From positions 3,658,001 to 3,722,000 of the forward strand of contig NZ_CP040889.1 in the NCBI RefSeq assembly GCF_006171285.1: DNA of 64,000 bases, in the 5' to 3' direction. Origin of the DNA: Leclercia adecarboxylata. Its GTDB lineage: Bacteria > Pseudomonadota > Gammaproteobacteria > Enterobacterales > Enterobacteriaceae. This document shows positions 57,492-64,000 of the stretch, piece by piece. The position numbers were made by a program, and so were the translations under genes. Below the pieces are notes generated by a model. That model was given only the letters and a program-made list of their open reading frames with translations, made no database searches and was not told where the DNA came from. Position 1 is the stretch's first letter, and each line of letters begins with the position of its first letter.

Positions 57492-59936
57492 ATGAAAATG
57501 AAAACGCCTGAAGCGCTGCTGGCTGCCGAGGTGAGTCGACGTGGGTTGATGAAAACCACGGCGATTAGCGGCCTGGCTGTTGCCAGTAGCGCATTCACAT
57601 TGCCTTTTTCACGTCTGGCATCGGCGGCTGAAGCCGCAACTGCAGTAAAATCCGATGAGAAAGTGGTCTGGAGCGCCTGTACGGTAAACTGCGGCAGTCG
57701 CTGTCCGCTGCGCATGCATGTCGTCGACGATGTGATTAAATACGTTGAAACCGACAATACCGGGGATGATAACTACGAGGGGTTACATCAGGTTCGCGCC
57801 TGCCTACGTGGCCGCTCGATGCGCCGTCGCGTCTATAACCCGGATCGACTGAAACAGCCGATGAAGCGAGTGGGTAAACGCGGCGAAGGCAAATTCGAAC
57901 CCATTAGCTGGGAAGAGGCCTTTGACACTATTGCCGGGACGATGCAGCGTCTGATTAAGGATTACGGTAACGAATCCATCTATCTGAACTACGGCACCGG
58001 CACCCTGGGTGGAACCATGACCCGCTCCTGGCCGCCGGGTAAAACCCTCATTGCCCGCCTGATGAACTGCTGCGGGGGCTATCTCAATCATTACGGTGAC
58101 TACTCCACCGCGCAGATTGCCGCTGGCCTGAATTACACCTATGGCGGCTGGGCCGATGGCAACAGCCCGTCGGACATTGAGAACAGCCAGCTGGTTGTGC
58201 TGTTCGGCAATAACCCTGGCGAAACACGTATGAGCGGCGGGGGAGTAACTTATTACATTGAACAGGCGCGGCAAAAATCGAACGCCCGGATGATCGTCAT
58301 TGACCCACGTTATACCGATACCGGGGCAGGGCGCGAAGATGAGTGGATCCCGATCCGCCCGGGAACCGATGCGGCGCTGATCTCCGCCCTGGCGTGGGTG
58401 ATGATTAATGAGAACCTCGTCGATCAGCCTTTCCTCGACAAATATTGCGTCGGCTACGATGAAAAAACGCTGCCGGAAGGGGCGCCGGCAAACGGCCACT
58501 ACAAAGCCTACATTCTCGGCCAGGGTAATGACGGTATTGCCAAAACCCCTGCCTGGGCCGCGGCTATCACCGGCATTCCCGAGGCGCGCATCGTCAAACT
58601 GGCGCGTGAAATCGCTGGGGCGAAGCCCGCATTTATCTCTCAGGGCTGGGGCCCGCAGCGCCATGCCAACGGCGAACTTGTCTCCCGCGCCATCGCCATG
58701 CTGGCAATTTTAACCGGCAACGTGGGGATCCACGGCGGCAACAGCGGGGCGCGTGAAGGCTCGTATTCGCTGCCGTTTGTGCGTATGCCGACTCTGGAAA
58801 ACCCGGTTCAGACCAGTATATCGATGTTTATGTGGACCGATGCCATTGAGTGCGGCCCGGAGATGACCGCCACCCGCGACGGGGTACGCGGTAAAGATAA
58901 ACTCGATGTGCCGATCAAGATGGTCTGGAACTATGCCGGTAACTGCCTGATCAACCAGCATTCGCAGATCAACCGCACCCACGAGATCCTGCAGGATGAT
59001 AAGAAGTGCGAGCTGATTGTGGTGGTGGATTGCCATATGACCTCTTCGGCGATGTATGCCGATATTCTGCTGCCGGACTGCACCGCATCTGAACAGATGG
59101 ACTTCGCCCTGGACGCCTCCTGCGGCAACATGTCGTACGTGATTTTTGCCGACCAGGCGATCAAACCGCGCTTCGGCTGCAAAACCATCTATGAGATGAC
59201 GACCGAGCTGGCGAAACGCATGGGCGTTGAGCAGCAGTTCACCGAAGGGCGTACCCAGGAAGGGTGGATGCGCCACCTGTATGAGCAGTCCCGCGAAGCT
59301 ATTCCGGAGCTGCCGTCATTTGATGAATTCCGCCAGCAGGGCATGTTCAAAAAGCGTGACCCGGAAGGGCATCACGTGGCCTATAAAGCCTTCCGCGCCG
59401 ATCCTGCCGCCAATCCGCTGACCACGCCGTCAGGCAAGATTGAGATCTACTCCGCCCAGCTGGCGCAGATCGCCGCAACGTGGGAGCTGGAGAAAGACGA
59501 CGTGATCGATCCGCTGCCGGTTTACAGCCCTGGCTTTGAAAACTACGACGATCCGCAGAGCAAAGCGTTCCCGCTACAGCTGACCGGATTCCACTATAAG
59601 GCGCGTACCCACTCCACCTACGGCAACGTTGACGTCCTGAAGGCGTCCTGTCGTCAGGAGATGTGGATCAATCCGCTGGATGCAAAATCGCGCGGGATCG
59701 CCAACGGCGACCGGGTGCGGATCTTTAACGGGCGCGGCGAAGTGCATATCGAAGCCAAAGTGACGCCCCGTATCCTGCCGGGTGTGGTCGCGTTAGGTGA
59801 GGGCGCCTGGTACAACCCGGACGCCAACCGCGTCGATCAGGCTGGCTGTATTAATGTGCTCACCACACAACGCCCGTCGCCGCTGGCGAAAGGTAATCCG
59901 TCTCACAGTAACCTCGTTCAGGTTGAAAAGGCGTAA
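57492..59936 (+). CDS. dmsA: Dimethyl sulfoxide reductase catalytic subunit DmsA
   Basis: 814 residues, the E. coli length. Tat leader with the twin-arginine motif VSRRGLMKTTAISGLAV (residues 15-31) and cleavage near residue 45. The iron-sulfur region has CTVNCGSRC, then VRACLRGRSMRRR; the molybdopterin domain includes LNYGTGTLGGTMTRSW with the Ser that ligates Mo in this family. Reduces DMSO and amine oxides at the outer side of the inner membrane. FNR-activated in E. coli; the 207-base upstream gap contains TTTGTGAGCAATCAAA, resembling half an FNR site, but too close to the ATG to be sure. Confidence 0.97.
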   Translation: MKMKTPEALLAAEVSRRGLMKTTAISGLAVASSAFTLPFSRLASAAEAATAVKSDEKVVWSACTVNCGSRCPLRMHVVDDVIKYVETDNTGDDNYEGLHQVRACLRGRSMRRRVYNPDRLKQPMKRVGKRGEGKFEPISWEEAFDTIAGTMQRLIKDYGNESIYLNYGTGTLGGTMTRSWPPGKTLIARLMNCCGGYLNHYGDYSTAQIAAGLNYTYGGWADGNSPSDIENSQLVVLFGNNPGETRMSGGGVTYYIEQARQKSNARMIVIDPRYTDTGAGREDEWIPIRPGTDAALISALAWVMINENLVDQPFLDKYCVGYDEKTLPEGAPANGHYKAYILGQGNDGIAKTPAWAAAITGIPEARIVKLAREIAGAKPAFISQGWGPQRHANGELVSRAIAMLAILTGNVGIHGGNSGAREGSYSLPFVRMPTLENPVQTSISMFMWTDAIECGPEMTATRDGVRGKDKLDVPIKMVWNYAGNCLINQHSQINRTHEILQDDKKCELIVVVDCHMTSSAMYADILLPDCTASEQMDFALDASCGNMSYVIFADQAIKPRFGCKTIYEMTTELAKRMGVEQQFTEGRTQEGWMRHLYEQSREAIPELPSFDEFRQQGMFKKRDPEGHHVAYKAFRADPAANPLTTPSGKIEIYSAQLAQIAATWELEKDDVIDPLPVYSPGFENYDDPQSKAFPLQLTGFHYKARTHSTYGNVDVLKASCRQEMWINPLDAKSRGIANGDRVRIFNGRGEVHIEAKVTPRILPGVVALGEGAWYNPDANRVDQAGCINVLTTQRPSPLAKGNPSHSNLVQVEKA

Positions 59937-59946
59937 GGAGTAGCCG

Positions 59947-60564
59947 ATGACCACTCAGTATGGATTTTTTATTGATTCCAGCCGCTGCACCGGGTGTAAA
60001 ACCTGCGAGCTGGCCTGCAAAGATTATAAGGACCTGACGCCGGATGTCAGCTTCCGCCGTATCTACGAATACGCGGGCGGCGACTGGCAGGAGGACAACG
60101 GCGTCTGGCACCAGAACGTCTTTGCCTACTATCTGTCCATTGCCTGTAACCACTGCGAAGATCCCGCCTGCACCAAAGTGTGTCCGAGCGGCGCGATGCA
60201 CAAGCGCGACGACGGCTTTGTGGTGGTGAATGAAGATGTCTGCATCGGCTGTCGCTACTGCCATATGGCCTGCCCGTACGGTGCGCCGCAGTACAACGCC
60301 GCCAAAGGGCATATGACCAAGTGCGACGGTTGCTACGATCGCGTAGCCGAAGGCCATAAGCCGATTTGCGTTGAATCCTGCCCGCTGCGCGCGCTGGATT
60401 TCGGTCCGATTGCCGAATTGCGCCAGAAATACGGCAAGCTGGCTGCCGTCGCACCGCTGCCGTCGGCGCACTTTACGAAGCCGAGTATCGTCATTAAACC
60501 CAATGCCAACAGCCGACCAACGGGTGACACCACCGGCTACCTGGCCAATCCAAAGGAGGTGTGA
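59947..60564 (+). CDS. dmsB: DMSO reductase iron-sulfur subunit DmsB
   Basis: 205 residues. Four cysteine groups for four 4Fe-4S clusters: CTGCKTCELACKD, CNHCEDPACTKVCPS, CIGCRYCHMACPYG and CDGCYDRVAEGHKPICVESC. Relays electrons from DmsC (quinol) to DmsA. Starts 10 bases after dmsA with GGAG before it; the stop TGA sits one base ahead of the dmsC ATG. Confidence 0.97.
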   Translation: MTTQYGFFIDSSRCTGCKTCELACKDYKDLTPDVSFRRIYEYAGGDWQEDNGVWHQNVFAYYLSIACNHCEDPACTKVCPSGAMHKRDDGFVVVNEDVCIGCRYCHMACPYGAPQYNAAKGHMTKCDGCYDRVAEGHKPICVESCPLRALDFGPIAELRQKYGKLAAVAPLPSAHFTKPSIVIKPNANSRPTGDTTGYLANPKEV

Positions 60565-60565
60565 G

Positions 60566-61429
60566 ATGGGAAGCGGATGGCATGAATGGCCGTTGATGAT
60601 TTTTACCGTCTTCGGACAGTGCGTGGCGGGCGGGTTTATCGTCCTTGCGCTGGCGCTTTTAAAAGGCAATCTGAATGCGGGACAACAGCAGCGACTGGTG
60701 CTGAGCATGTTTGGCCTGTGGGTGCTCATGGGGATCGGTTTTATCGCCTCTACGCTGCACCTCGGTTCACCGATGCGCGCGTTCAACTCCCTGAACCGCG
60801 TGGGAGCCTCTTCCCTCAGCAATGAGATCGCCAGCGGGGCGCTCTTCTTTGCTGTCGGTGGTCTGGGCTGGCTGCTGGCTGCGCTGAAAAAGCTGCCTGC
60901 CGGTCTGCGTAGCCTGTGGCTGATTGTCACTATGGTGCTGGGCGTGGTGTTCGTCTGGATGATGGTTCGGGTCTATAACACTATCGATACCGTGCCGACC
61001 TGGTACAGCGTCTGGACGCCGATGAGTTTCTTCCTGACGATGTTTATCGGCGGGCCGCTGCTGGGCTTCCTGTTGCTGCGCGTTGCGGGTGTAGACGGTT
61101 GGGCGATGCGTTTACTGCCCGCCGTGTCGCTGCTGGCGCTGGTGGTGAGCGCGGTTGTTGCTTTGATGCAGGGCGCAGAGCTGGCAACAATTAGCAGCTC
61201 CATTCAGCAGGCTTCTGCCCTCGTGCCGGATTACGGTTCGCTGATGGCCTGGCGCGTGGTGCTCCTGGCGGCGGCGCTGGTCTGTTGGGTAGTGCCGCAG
61301 CTCAAAGGCTATCAGCCTGCGATCCCGCTGTTGTCTCTGGCATTTGTGCTGGTGCTGGCGGGTGAACTGATTGGCCGCGGGGTGTTCTATGGCCTGCATA
61401 TGACGGTTGGAATGGCTGTCGCCAGTTAA
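60566..61429 (+). CDS. dmsC: DMSO reductase membrane anchor subunit DmsC
   Basis: 287 residues from the ATG at 60566 (MGSGWHEWPLMIFTVFGQ), preceded by AAAGGAGGTG, a very strong ribosome site. Eight membrane helices; oxidises menaquinol and anchors DmsAB. The longer overlapping frame starting inside dmsB is rejected. Confidence 0.97.
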   Translation: MGSGWHEWPLMIFTVFGQCVAGGFIVLALALLKGNLNAGQQQRLVLSMFGLWVLMGIGFIASTLHLGSPMRAFNSLNRVGASSLSNEIASGALFFAVGGLGWLLAALKKLPAGLRSLWLIVTMVLGVVFVWMMVRVYNTIDTVPTWYSVWTPMSFFLTMFIGGPLLGFLLLRVAGVDGWAMRLLPAVSLLALVVSAVVALMQGAELATISSSIQQASALVPDYGSLMAWRVVLLAAALVCWVVPQLKGYQPAIPLLSLAFVLVLAGELIGRGVFYGLHMTVGMAVAS

Positions 61430-61447
61430 TTTTGATTTTCGTTATAT

Positions 61448-61476
61448 AAAGCCGGGACTTAGTGCCCGGCTTTTTT
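61448..61476 (+). terminator. Intrinsic terminator of dmsABC
   Basis: AAAGCCGGG-(8-base loop)-CCCGGCTTT followed by TTT, 18 bases after the dmsC stop. Confidence 0.9.
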
Positions 61477-61703
61477 ATTTTCAATCATGAAATTTTTCAA
61501 CTGTCGTTTGGTTTCAATTTTAGTCAGACATAAATAAAAACAAATACATAATTAATATTGATAGCAGGCATTGCATTAGCAGGATGAGTTTTTTCAATCG
61601 ACAAGGAACATATCGTGCGTGCGGCCTAAACAGGTGGATTGACTTTGTTTTTGCCAGTGGCATGATGCGCACGAAATCTGAACTTCCTCACGGTTTTTAA
61701 TCC

Positions 61704-62852
61704 ATGTCGACCTATACCCGGCCAGTGCTCCTGTTGCTCTGTGGCCTGCTTTTGCTGACCCTGGCGATCGCGGTGTTAAATACGCTCGTCCCGCTGTGGC
61801 TCGCCCATGAAAACTTACCGACCTGGCAGGTGGGTATGGTCAGCTCGTCCTTTTTTACCGGCAACCTGCTGGGAACATTGCTGACAGGAAGCCTGATCAA
61901 ACGCTTCGGTTTTAACCGCAGCTACTATCTGGCATCGCTTATTTTTGCCGTCGGATGTGCCGGGCTGGGGCTAATGGTTGGCTTCTGGAGCTGGATGGTC
62001 TGGCGCTTTATCGCCGGCGTCGGCTGCGCCATGATCTGGGTGGTGGTGGAAAGCGCCCTGATGTGCAGCGGCACCTCCCGCAACCGCGGTCGCCTGCTGG
62101 CGGCCTATATGATGGTCTATTACGTGGGTACCGTGCTTGGCCAGCTGATGGTCAGCAAACTCCCGACCGACCTGATGAGCGTACTGCCGTGGGTAACGGG
62201 CATGGTGCTGGCGGCGATCCTGCCGCTGCTCTTTACGCGCATTGTGAACCAGAGCAGCGAGCATCAGGAAGCGACTCACGTCTGGCCAATGCTGAGATTG
62301 CGTCAGGCGCGTCTGGGCGTTAACGGATGCATCATCTCCGGGATTGTGCTGGGCTCACTGTATGGCCTGATGCCGCTCTACCTGAATCATCAGGGGGTGA
62401 GTGATTCCGGGATTGGTTTCTGGATGGCGGTGATGGTCAGCGCGGGGATTGTCGGCCAGTGGCCGGTGGGGCGTCTTGCCGATCGCTTCGGGCGTCTGCT
62501 GGTGCTGCGCGTCCAGGTCTTCGTGGTGATCATGGGTTGCCTTGCCATGCTCAGCAACGCCGCGATGGCACCGGCTCTGTTTATTCTCGGCGCTGCTGGC
62601 TTCACGCTCTATCCGGTTGCAATGGCCTGGGCCTGTGAGAAAGTCGAGCACCATCAGCTGGTGGCCATGAACCAGGCGCTGCTGCTGAGCTATACCATCG
62701 GCAGCCTGCTGGGACCAACCTTTACCGCCATGCTGATGCAGAACTATTCCGACAATCTGCTGTTTATCATGATCGCCAGCGTGTCGTTTATTTACCTCTT
62801 AATGTTGCTGCGCAAAGCGGGAGAACATCCTACCCCGGTGGCACATGCCTGA
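61704..62852 (+). CDS. ycaD: MFS transporter YcaD
   Basis: 382 residues, the E. coli length. Twelve membrane helices of the major facilitator superfamily, with [20 protein letters not shown] between helices 2 and 3 and [10 protein letters not shown] between helices 8 and 9. Substrate unknown. Lies downstream of dmsABC, as in E. coli, but the intervening ycaC gene is missing here. A clear terminator follows. Confidence 0.95.
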   Translation: MSTYTRPVLLLLCGLLLLTLAIAVLNTLVPLWLAHENLPTWQVGMVSSSFFTGNLLGTLLTGSLIKRFGFNRSYYLASLIFAVGCAGLGLMVGFWSWMVWRFIAGVGCAMIWVVVESALMCSGTSRNRGRLLAAYMMVYYVGTVLGQLMVSKLPTDLMSVLPWVTGMVLAAILPLLFTRIVNQSSEHQEATHVWPMLRLRQARLGVNGCIISGIVLGSLYGLMPLYLNHQGVSDSGIGFWMAVMVSAGIVGQWPVGRLADRFGRLLVLRVQVFVVIMGCLAMLSNAAMAPALFILGAAGFTLYPVAMAWACEKVEHHQLVAMNQALLLSYTIGSLLGPTFTAMLMQNYSDNLLFIMIASVSFIYLLMLLRKAGEHPTPVAHA

Positions 62853-62860
62853 ATAAATAA

Positions 62861-62886
62861 AAGCCTGTCGATGACAGGCTTTTTTG
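62861..62886 (+). terminator. Intrinsic terminator of ycaD
   Basis: Perfect 9-base stem AAGCCTGTC / GACAGGCTT with loop GAT, then TTTTT, starting 9 bases after the ycaD stop. Confidence 0.9.
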
Positions 62887-62975
62887 TCTTTGTCACATCT
62901 AAGAGTTTTACGCATTGTTTGTTTATCGCGCCAGGCGATAATTCAGATGCGTTCTACCACAAAAAGGCAGCGATC

Positions 62976-63488
62976 ATGTCTACTCGTCGTTTTACCACTA
63001 CCGCGCTGGCCGTAGTGTTATCTTTATCATTTGCAACTGCACCTGTTATGGCTAATCCAGGCAATGGAAATGGCCATGGCAATGGCGGTGGGCAAGGTAA
63101 TAGCGGCAATCATGGTAACGGGAATTCAGGTAAAGGGAATTCCGATAACCATGGTAATAAGCAGAATAACGGCAACCAAAATCCGGGCAAATCAAATAAA
63201 AGCGTCAGTGATGATGTGAATGCCCGCGTTAGTTACGATCATGCTCGTCATCTGGCGCTGAACTATGGCTTAACAGGCTATGATTCGCTTCCGCCGGGGA
63301 TTGCGAAAAACCTGGCACGCGGTAAACCACTGCCTCCGGGTATTGCGAAAAAAACTGTTCCGGCCTCGATGCTCGGTCAATTGCCTTCTTACCCTGGCTA
63401 TGAATGGCGGGTAGTGGGGAAAGATCTGGTATTAATTGCGCTGAGTACTGCGATTGTGACAACCATTATTAATGGTGTCTTCGACTAA
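62976..63488 (+). CDS. CigR/RcnB-like small exported protein
   Basis: 170 residues from the ATG at 62976, with AAAGGCAG before it; the longer frame overlaps the ycaD terminator and is rejected. Signal peptide ends TAPVMA (residue 25). A Gly/Asn/His-rich stretch (about 26-70), then an acidic-basic core with the duplicated motif LPPGIAKNLARGKPLPPGIA, and a C-terminal hydrophobic segment LVLIALSTAIVTTIINGVFD. This is the layout of the CigR (anti-virulence regulator) group of RcnB-like proteins. Function here is unknown; it stands where E. coli has ycaM-ycaN-ycaK. Confidence 0.75.
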   Translation: MSTRRFTTTALAVVLSLSFATAPVMANPGNGNGHGNGGGQGNSGNHGNGNSGKGNSDNHGNKQNNGNQNPGKSNKSVSDDVNARVSYDHARHLALNYGLTGYDSLPPGIAKNLARGKPLPPGIAKKTVPASMLGQLPSYPGYEWRVVGKDLVLIALSTAIVTTIINGVFD

Positions 63489-63493
63489 TAAAT

Positions 63494-63521
63494 AAAACGC
63501 CCGGTGAAAACCGGGCGTTTT
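63494..63521. terminator. Bidirectional terminator between the CigR-like gene and pflA
   Basis: Perfect 12-base stem AAAACGCCCGGT / ACCGGGCGTTTT with a GAAA loop, between two convergent genes. Confidence 0.9.
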
Positions 63522-63522
63522 G

Positions 63523-64000
63523 TTAATACATGACCTTGTGACCGTACTGCTCCAGAATACCTTTTACGCGCTCCATGGTCTCTTTTTTCGGTGGCTTCAC
63601 GCCATCCAGTTTGTACTCTTCGCCCATTGCCACCCATTTATGTTTGCCCAGCTCGTGATACGGCAGCAATTCAATTTTCTCGACGTTACCCATATCACGC
63701 GTGAACTCACCCAGGCGGTGGGCAGAGTCGTCATCATCTGACCAGCCCGGCACCACCACATAACGGATCCAGGTTTTGATGCCTTTGGCGGCAATGTATT
63801 TCGCGAACTCTAACGTGCGGTGGTTGGAAACACCCACCAGGTTCTGGTGGATCTCGTCATTCATCTGCTTGAGATCGAGCATCACCAGGTCGGTGACTTC
63901 CAGCAGTTCGTCGATCACCGGATCGTAGCGGCGAACAAAGCCGTTGGTATCCAGGCAGGTATGAATGCTCTCTTTATGACAGGCACGGAACCAGTCGCGC
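63523..64000 (-). CDS. pflA: Pyruvate formate-lyase activating enzyme, C-terminal part (cut by window edge)
   Basis: About 158 of 246 residues are visible, running off the right edge; the radical-SAM CxxxCxxC motif is outside. The segments [39 protein letters not shown] and [20 protein letters not shown] match E. coli PflA. It installs the glycyl radical on pyruvate formate-lyase under anaerobic conditions. Confidence 0.95.
   Translation of the reverse strand, partial: RDWFRACHKESIHTCLDTNGFVRRYDPVIDELLEVTDLVMLDLKQMNDEIHQNLVGVSNHRTLEFAKYIAAKGIKTWIRYVVVPGWSDDDDSAHRLGEFTRDMGNVEKIELLPYHELGKHKWVAMGEEYKLDGVKPPKKETMERVKGILEQYGHKVMY

Overview
The window is chromosomal DNA of an enterobacterium (family Enterobacteriaceae). 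Most genes read as close relatives of Escherichia coli K-12 genes, in the same order as the E. coli stretch from ybjS to pflA: ybjS-ybjT-ltaE-poxB, hcr-hcp, lysO, aqpZ, ybjD, ybjX, macAB, cspD, clpS-clpA, infA, aat, cydC-cydD, trxB, lrp, ftsK, lolA, rarA, serS, dmsABC, ycaD, pflA. Gene content (type II secretion plus two chitinases before ybjS, REP-type repeats with GTAGGCC cores) suggests an Enterobacter/Lelliottia/Leclercia-like organism rather than E. coli itself. The genus cannot be fixed from sequence reading alone.

Layout. (1) Positions 1-10324 hold a nearly complete type II secretion operon, gspC (cut by the window edge) to gspO, with tightly overlapping genes and no gspN. (2) Positions 10563-15778 hold its likely cargo module: a GH18 chitinase, a small periplasmic lytic transglycosylase and a GH19 chitinase, both chitinases with chitin-binding and PKD-type modules. 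(3) Positions 15784-33097 are core genes for redox and stress functions, the MacAB efflux pump and CspD, with REP-type elements in the gaps and one extra gene (DoxX family) between poxB and hcr. (4) clpS-clpA are followed at 36049-42890 by an accessory segment. It contains a strongly structured non-coding block, a short phage/satellite-like remnant, an unrecognised 137-residue ORF, and a four-gene cluster (AraC-type regulator, GH78 alpha-L-rhamnosidase, GPH-family symporter, ScrY/LamB-like porin) that looks like a rhamnoside uptake and hydrolysis system. In E. coli the serW tRNA lies in this clpA-infA gap; I find no tRNA here. (5) Positions 42932-62852 are core genes again: translation (infA, aat, serS), cytochrome bd assembly (cydDC), thioredoxin reductase, Lrp, FtsK with two runs of intragenic tandem repeats, LolA, RarA, DMSO reductase and YcaD. 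(6) A CigR-like gene stands where E. coli has ycaM/ycaN/ycaK, followed by the 3' part of pflA at the window edge.

How it works together. The Gsp machine probably exports the neighbouring chitinases, and the transglycosylase may help open peptidoglycan for it. The rhamnoside cluster supplies outer-membrane entry, inner-membrane symport, cytoplasmic hydrolysis and local regulation in one unit. hcp-hcr, dmsABC, pflA and cydDC serve anaerobic or microaerobic and nitrosative-stress metabolism. No tRNA, rRNA, insertion sequence or CRISPR array was found. Start codons were moved from the longest reading frame where homology and a Shine-Dalgarno sequence supported it (hcp, lysO, aqpZ, clpA, trxB, lrp, GH78, the symporter, dmsC, cigR). 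The most interesting unexplained items are the structured block at about 36190-36440, the orphan ORF at 36821, and the replacement of the tRNA locus by the sugar cluster.
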